In this document: positions 60,645 through 64,000 of the stretch, piece by piece
Layout of the letters: each line of letters opens with the position of its first letter
Numbering within the stretch: position 1 is the first letter of the stretch
Assembly: GCA_026707285.1 (NCBI GenBank)
Contig: JAPOXD010000023.1
Span: 215,012 to 279,011 of the forward strand
Direction: 5' to 3'
Source: Chloroflexota bacterium
Lineage (GTDB): Bacteria > Chloroflexota > UBA11872
DNA length: 64,000 bases
The notes under the pieces: generated by a model
The model's database searches: none
What the model was told of the DNA's origin: nothing
What the model saw: only the letters and a program-made list of their open reading frames with translations
Made by a program: the position numbers and the translations under genes

Positions 60645-61244
60645 CTACAGGCTCCGCAGGATGGCGACGGCGTGGCCGCGCACGCGGACGTCGCGGGCGT
60701 AGATGGGGTCGTAGTCGGCGTTGGCCGGTTGCAGGCGCACCCGACCATTCTCGCGGAAGAGGCGCTTGAGCGTGGCGGTGCCGTCGTCCAGCATGGCCAC
60801 GGCGATCTGCCCGTCCCGCACGGTCTCCGTGGGCGCGACGATGACCAGGTCGCCGTCGCAGATGTGGTCGTCGATCATGCTGTCGCCGCGCACGCGCAGC
60901 GCGTAGGTATCGCTCGCGGGCGCAAGACCGGAAGCCACCGGCACGGTGTCGATCCGTTCCTCGTAGGCGTCGATCGGCAGGCCCGCGGCAATCTCGCCGA
61001 TGATCGGCACGTGGACCACGCCGGCGTCGGCGCCGTTATCGAGGATCTCGATGCCGTGCGACTGGCCGGTGCGCCGGATGTAGCCCTTGCGCTCCAGGGC
61101 GTCCAGGTGCTGCTGCACGGTGGCCGGCGCCAGTCCGACGATGCCGCCAACCTCGCGAACACTGGGCGTGTAGCCCTCGTCGCGCACGAAGCGCTCGATA
61201 GTGACCAGCACGCGATGCTGGCGTTGGGTGAGCGGGCCGCCCAT
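60645..61244 (-). CDS. lexA: LexA repressor
   Basis: A 199-residue SOS repressor and self-cleaving protease. The N-terminal winged helix (LTQRQHRVLVTIERFVRDEG, SVREVGGIVGLAPATVQQHL) is followed by the Ala-Gly cleavage site in GEIAAGLPIDA. The catalytic Ser lies in VRGDSMIDDHICDGD and the Lys in TATLKRLFRENGRV. The frame is open to 61283, but ATG 61244 has GGAGG nine bases upstream and starts MGGPLTQRQ. Upstream it has a GTTC-N7-GTCT box within a TTGACG-18-TAGCGT promoter, so autoregulation is likely. Next to dinB, which has the same box type. Confidence 0.94.
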   Translation of the reverse strand: MGGPLTQRQHRVLVTIERFVRDEGYTPSVREVGGIVGLAPATVQQHLDALERKGYIRRTGQSHGIEILDNGADAGVVHVPIIGEIAAGLPIDAYEERIDTVPVASGLAPASDTYALRVRGDSMIDDHICDGDLVIVAPTETVRDGQIAVAMLDDGTATLKRLFRENGRVRLQPANADYDPIYARDVRVRGHAVAILRSL

Positions 61245-61315
61245 GGGCGACATCCTCCGCGACGCGCGACGCGGCATGACCAACGGTCACGCGCCTGATG
61301 ATTCCACGCACTGCC

Positions 61316-61345
61316 ACGCTACCAGACAGAATGCGAACGCGTCAA
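61316..61345 (-). promoter_or_regulatory. Candidate lexA promoter with operator box
   Basis: Minus strand TTGACG (61345-61340) and TAGCGT (61321-61316), 18-base spacer. Inside the spacer GTTCGCATTCTGTCT (61338-61324) matches the dinB box 2 at 11 of 15 positions, and both are followed by GGTA. Expected to be bound by LexA; inference. Confidence 0.5.
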
Positions 61346-61377
61346 TAGCGCTTCAAGAGATGCGGTGTATCCCGGCG

Positions 61378-61779
61378 TTACGACTGTGGCTCTTTGAGCG
61401 CCTCGAGGGTGAGCGACGCGCCGGAGCGAACCCGGCGCAGGGCGGAAACGTCCGGGTCCTCGATGCATCCGACGGGCGCAATCGGGCTTGCGGCACGCGG
61501 CTCGGAACCACGGCTGGCCGGGGTGGGACCGAAGAAGATGCAGATCGCGCGACCCGGCGGCCAGATCGCCAAGTCTCCAACCTCGGCAACGTCCGTCGCA
61601 GCATCGGGCAGGACCACGTCGACGCCGATATCGGCGTAGATCTCGTCGCCCCAGATGCTCGCCGGCACGCTGAGTGGCAGGGCCTGCCAGACGGCATCGG
61701 CCGCCGGCGTGTCGTGCAAGCGCGCGGCGGCCTCGTAGTCGCCTACTCGAAGCTGAACGCGCCGCGCGGGAATGCTCAG
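61378..61779 (-). CDS. Cyclophilin-like protein (DUF369/Cyclophil_like2 family)
   Basis: A 133-residue protein of the cyclophilin-like fold: ASIWGDEIYADIGVDVVLP, AEVGDLAIWPPGRAICIFFG and EPRAASPIAPVGCIEDPD are the family segments. Function of the family is unknown. In this frame there is no ATG, GTG or TTG near the start: the first plausible codon is CTG 61779, overlapping the glucoamylase stop as CTGA, like the ATGA/GTGA junctions elsewhere, followed by SIPARRVQLRVGDYE. The frame upstream is a shadow of the glucoamylase gene. Confidence 0.78.
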   Translation of the reverse strand: MSIPARRVQLRVGDYEAAARLHDTPAADAVWQALPLSVPASIWGDEIYADIGVDVVLPDAATDVAEVGDLAIWPPGRAICIFFGPTPASRGSEPRAASPIAPVGCIEDPDVSALRRVRSGASLTLEALKEPQS

Positions 61780-63755
61780 CCGCCCTGGGCGCGAAGCTCG
61801 CGCGCGCGGGCCACATAGGTCTGCACGGTGGCGGCGAACTCGGCGTGGCTCCAGGTGAGCGGGCTCACGCTGAGGGGCTGCCCGGTGAGCGGATGCACCT
61901 GCTCCGCCAGGGTGCCGCTGGGGAGGGCGCGGTCGATCACCCAGCGCATCAGATCGTGCGCGCGCTCCAGGTCGTCCATGGTCTGCGCCGCCGCCGCTTC
62001 CCACTGCGCCAGCCACAGCGTGCAGATGAACCACGGATTGCCGGGAGTGCGCTCGATGTCGTCCGAGACGCGGTGGTAGTAGTCGTCCTCGTAGCGCGCC
62101 ACGCCGCCAATGTCGGTCTTGACCCACAGCCGGTCGCGCAACGAGTGCATGGTGGACACGCAGCGAGGGTCCGTCGGCTCGCAGAGCCCAAAGCGCCAGA
62201 CACCGCAGACGCTGGCGTCGATGGTCATATCGGGTATCAGCGCGCCGTCGTCGGCGACCTCCAGACGGCGGATGAACCGCTGCTCGCCCTCGTCGTAGAG
62301 ATGCTCGAACGCGGCCTCGCGAATCTCAGCGGCGGCCGTGTCGTATTCCTCGGCGGCGGCTTCTTCGCCGAACGCACGGGCGAACGCAGCCGCCGCCCGC
62401 AATCCGCCAACCACGCTGGCGACGGTGAACGTATGGATGCCGTAGCGCTCCTCCCACAGGTCCCAGGAGGGCGCGGGCAGCCCGGTCTCCCGGTGTCTGA
62501 AGCGCACCATGAAGTCGGCGGCGCGCTTGATGAGCGGCGCATACAACGGCTTCACGACCTCGGTGTCCTTGAATCGCTCGTCGTAGGCGCCCAGCGCCCA
62601 CAGCACCAGGGAGGTCTCGTCCTCCTGGATCGGCAGGATGCGATTGCCTTCCGCGTCCGCCCAGGGATGCCAGCTGCTGCCCGGCGTGCCGTCGGGGTTG
62701 TACTTGTGCAGCATGAAGCCGCCGGGCTGGATCGTGCGGAGGCAGAAATCGAAGAAGCGCCGCGCCAGCTCGCGGTGGTCGCCCTGGATCAGCACGTGGA
62801 CGACCAGCGCGCCGTCGCGCGGCCACATGTAGGTGTAGGTATCGCGGCCGAATTGCAGGATGTCGCTGTCGTTGGCCGCGATGATGGCGCCGTCGTCGTC
62901 GGTTTGGGTGCGGACGATGAGCATGCTGCGGCGGTAGAGATCGCGAACGGCCGGATCGAGCCCGGTGAAGTCCAGGTCCTCGCGGGTGACCCAATGCCGC
63001 CAGTAGTGGTTGGTGCGTTCGATCAGGGCGTCCGGGCCGCGCCGCACGACCATGTCGTTGTCGTCCTTGACGGCGAAGAACTCGTCGCCGACGGCCAGCC
63101 AGTAGTGCGCCACCGCGTCGCCGCCCGCCGGCACGCGCACCTCCACGCCGCCGGTGCTGTCGACCAGCCCCTGGGCGATGGCGTTGCCGGAGAGGTTGCC
63201 GTCCTCGGCGTCGCGCCAGGTGCCCTCCAACCCGTGCAGATGCTTGGTGCCCGTGCTGACGCCGTCGAATCCCGGCTGCTCGCCCGCCCAGGCGTTGGCC
63301 ATGAACAGCACGTCCCGCTTGTGATGCACGATGCCGCGCGTGAGGGGATCGAAATAGGTCGTGTCGCCCACGCCGTCGCGGAACAGGTAGAAATCGTGGT
63401 GGAAGAAGAGCTTGACGTGCCGCGGGGCGCCCCGCAGGTCGCGCACGACCATGCGTCGAAGGTAGATGGGGCGATGGAAATCGACGGCGTCGGCGCAGAC
63501 GAGCTCTAGCCCGAGATCGTCGTTGACCAGGCGAACGTCGCTGACCAGGGTGTCCGGGCGGTAGCGCAGCGTGCCGTTCCAGCTGCGCGCGGTGATCCAG
63601 GCGAACGCGCCGTCGACCCAGATGCCAAAACGAAACGGATCGTGGCCGGCGTGGTTCCACAGACCCACGTGCGGGAAGTAGATGTCGCGGACTCGATAGT
63701 CGCCGTCGAACGCGACCAGCAGGCGACCGTTGCCAATGGCCAGGTCACGCGGCAT
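61776..63755 (-). CDS. Glycoside hydrolase family 15 (glucoamylase/trehalase-like)
   Basis: A 659-residue GH15 enzyme. The N-terminal ~250 residues are the beta super-sandwich (GDYRVRDIYFPHVGLWNHAG, RRMVVRDLRGAPRHVKLFFH). The (alpha/alpha)6 barrel follows with YTYMWPRDGALVVHVLI, general-acid Glu in PSWDLWEERYGIHTFT and catalytic-base Glu in SGTLAEQVHPLTGQPLSV. Substrate likely alpha-1,4/1,6-glucans, dextran or trehalose. No signal peptide visible, so probably intracellular; it could degrade storage glucan. It starts at ATG 63755 and overlaps the cyclophilin-like gene. Confidence 0.92.
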   Translation of the reverse strand: MPRDLAIGNGRLLVAFDGDYRVRDIYFPHVGLWNHAGHDPFRFGIWVDGAFAWITARSWNGTLRYRPDTLVSDVRLVNDDLGLELVCADAVDFHRPIYLRRMVVRDLRGAPRHVKLFFHHDFYLFRDGVGDTTYFDPLTRGIVHHKRDVLFMANAWAGEQPGFDGVSTGTKHLHGLEGTWRDAEDGNLSGNAIAQGLVDSTGGVEVRVPAGGDAVAHYWLAVGDEFFAVKDDNDMVVRRGPDALIERTNHYWRHWVTREDLDFTGLDPAVRDLYRRSMLIVRTQTDDDGAIIAANDSDILQFGRDTYTYMWPRDGALVVHVLIQGDHRELARRFFDFCLRTIQPGGFMLHKYNPDGTPGSSWHPWADAEGNRILPIQEDETSLVLWALGAYDERFKDTEVVKPLYAPLIKRAADFMVRFRHRETGLPAPSWDLWEERYGIHTFTVASVVGGLRAAAAFARAFGEEAAAEEYDTAAAEIREAAFEHLYDEGEQRFIRRLEVADDGALIPDMTIDASVCGVWRFGLCEPTDPRCVSTMHSLRDRLWVKTDIGGVARYEDDYYHRVSDDIERTPGNPWFICTLWLAQWEAAAAQTMDDLERAHDLMRWVIDRALPSGTLAEQVHPLTGQPLSVSPLTWSHAEFAATVQTYVARARELRAQGG

Positions 63756-64000
63756 CGCTTGCCCCTTCCGCGCCGGAGGGAATCGACGGTGGCCGCATTA
63801 TGGCAGTGCGCCGCGGCAAGTTTGGTAGGGGGATTCGCGAACCGCCGCTGCGGCGGACCGCGACCTGAGCGTTGGGGAGTGGGCTAGTTCACTTCTGAGC
63901 GCCGCACGGCGGCAGACTTCCGGCACGCGCACGGTTCAGTGAAGGTGGATTCCCTAGATTCACAAACGAAGTGCAACACCTGGCAAAGGTGCTGCCATGG
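63756..64000. other. Intergenic region at the right edge
   Basis: No gene seen. A degenerate palindrome at 63824-63846 (GGTAGGGGGATTCGCGAACC onward) belongs to the GTAG-footed family. Sequence near 63940-63960 (GTGGATTCCCTAGATTC) is a partial copy of the ATTCCCGCG repeat. Confidence 0.6.

Noticed and set aside
61674..63509. A 611-codon plus-strand open frame opposite the glucoamylase gene
   Set aside because: The minus strand gives a full-length GH15 enzyme with both catalytic Glu residues; the plus frame shows no domain and has unlikely composition.

Overview
The window is 64 kb of uniformly GC-rich bacterial chromosome, densely coding on both strands. Many genes overlap their neighbour by 4 bases (ATGA or GTGA junctions), and GTG starts are frequent. 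There is no phage block, CRISPR array, rRNA or tRNA that I could see. Gene content (PdxS/PdxT, a DarA-type cyclic-di-AMP receptor next to tmk, a SpoIIIAA/Ycf45-like ATPase, a Mtb-like dCTP deaminase, GTAG-footed palindromic repeats) fits an uncultured Chloroflexota-like organism. That placement is an inference from gene mix, not a computed one.

Layout. 1-5.5 kb (minus): a pentose-phosphate operon of FGGY kinase, RpiB, transaldolase, glucose-6-phosphate isomerase and the start of glucose-6-phosphate dehydrogenase. 5.5-15 kb: small-molecule and sugar metabolism (Gfo/Idh/MocA dehydrogenase, rhodanese, TIM-barrel sugar isomerase, cupin protein, SDR epimerase, acetoacetyl-CoA synthetase, glycerol kinase). 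15-19.4 kb (plus): dCTP deaminase, NUDIX hydrolase and two tandem solute-binding proteins. 19.5-27 kb: MFS transporter with a LarA-like protein, then a phosphoesterase/ABC exporter run and a dehydrogenase fused to a NIL domain. 27-34.7 kb (minus): a surface-glycan operon (UDP-glucuronate decarboxylase, O-antigen ligase/polymerase, flippase-like protein, three GT4 glycosyltransferases, a PlsY-like protein). 35-43 kb (plus): a REP-associated tyrosine transposase (RAYT) containing its own REP-like repeats, folK, a DHH phosphoesterase, a lipoprotein, sugar-acid catabolism genes and thiamine pyrophosphokinase. 43.3-50.2 kb (plus): a CPA2 antiporter, then an overlapped pdxS-pdxT-GNAT-ATPase-tmk-darA run. 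50-64 kb (mostly minus): aminotransferase, an operon with decayed SbcD-like and SbcC/YhaN-like proteins, DNA polymerase IV, LexA, a cyclophilin-like protein and a GH15 glucoamylase.

Two things stand out. First, the operon at 52.5-58.7 kb encodes a paired SbcD/YhaO-like and SbcC/YhaN-like set in which the metal ligands of the nuclease and the Walker A, signature and Walker B motifs of the ATPase all appear lost, while both reading frames stay long and intact. This looks like a conserved non-catalytic derivative of the SbcCD pair, sitting next to SOS genes but under its own start. Second, a family of palindromes with a GTAG foot is scattered between genes and inside two genes. Three 80-bp inverted pairs lie in or beside the RAYT gene, which suggests an active or recent REPIN/RAYT system.

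Other points are tandem GTTC-N7-GTYY boxes in front of dinB and one in front of lexA (a candidate LexA operator), two genes whose only plausible start is CTG, and a PlsY homologue with altered catalytic motifs. All family calls were made by eye from translated sequence; no database search was run.
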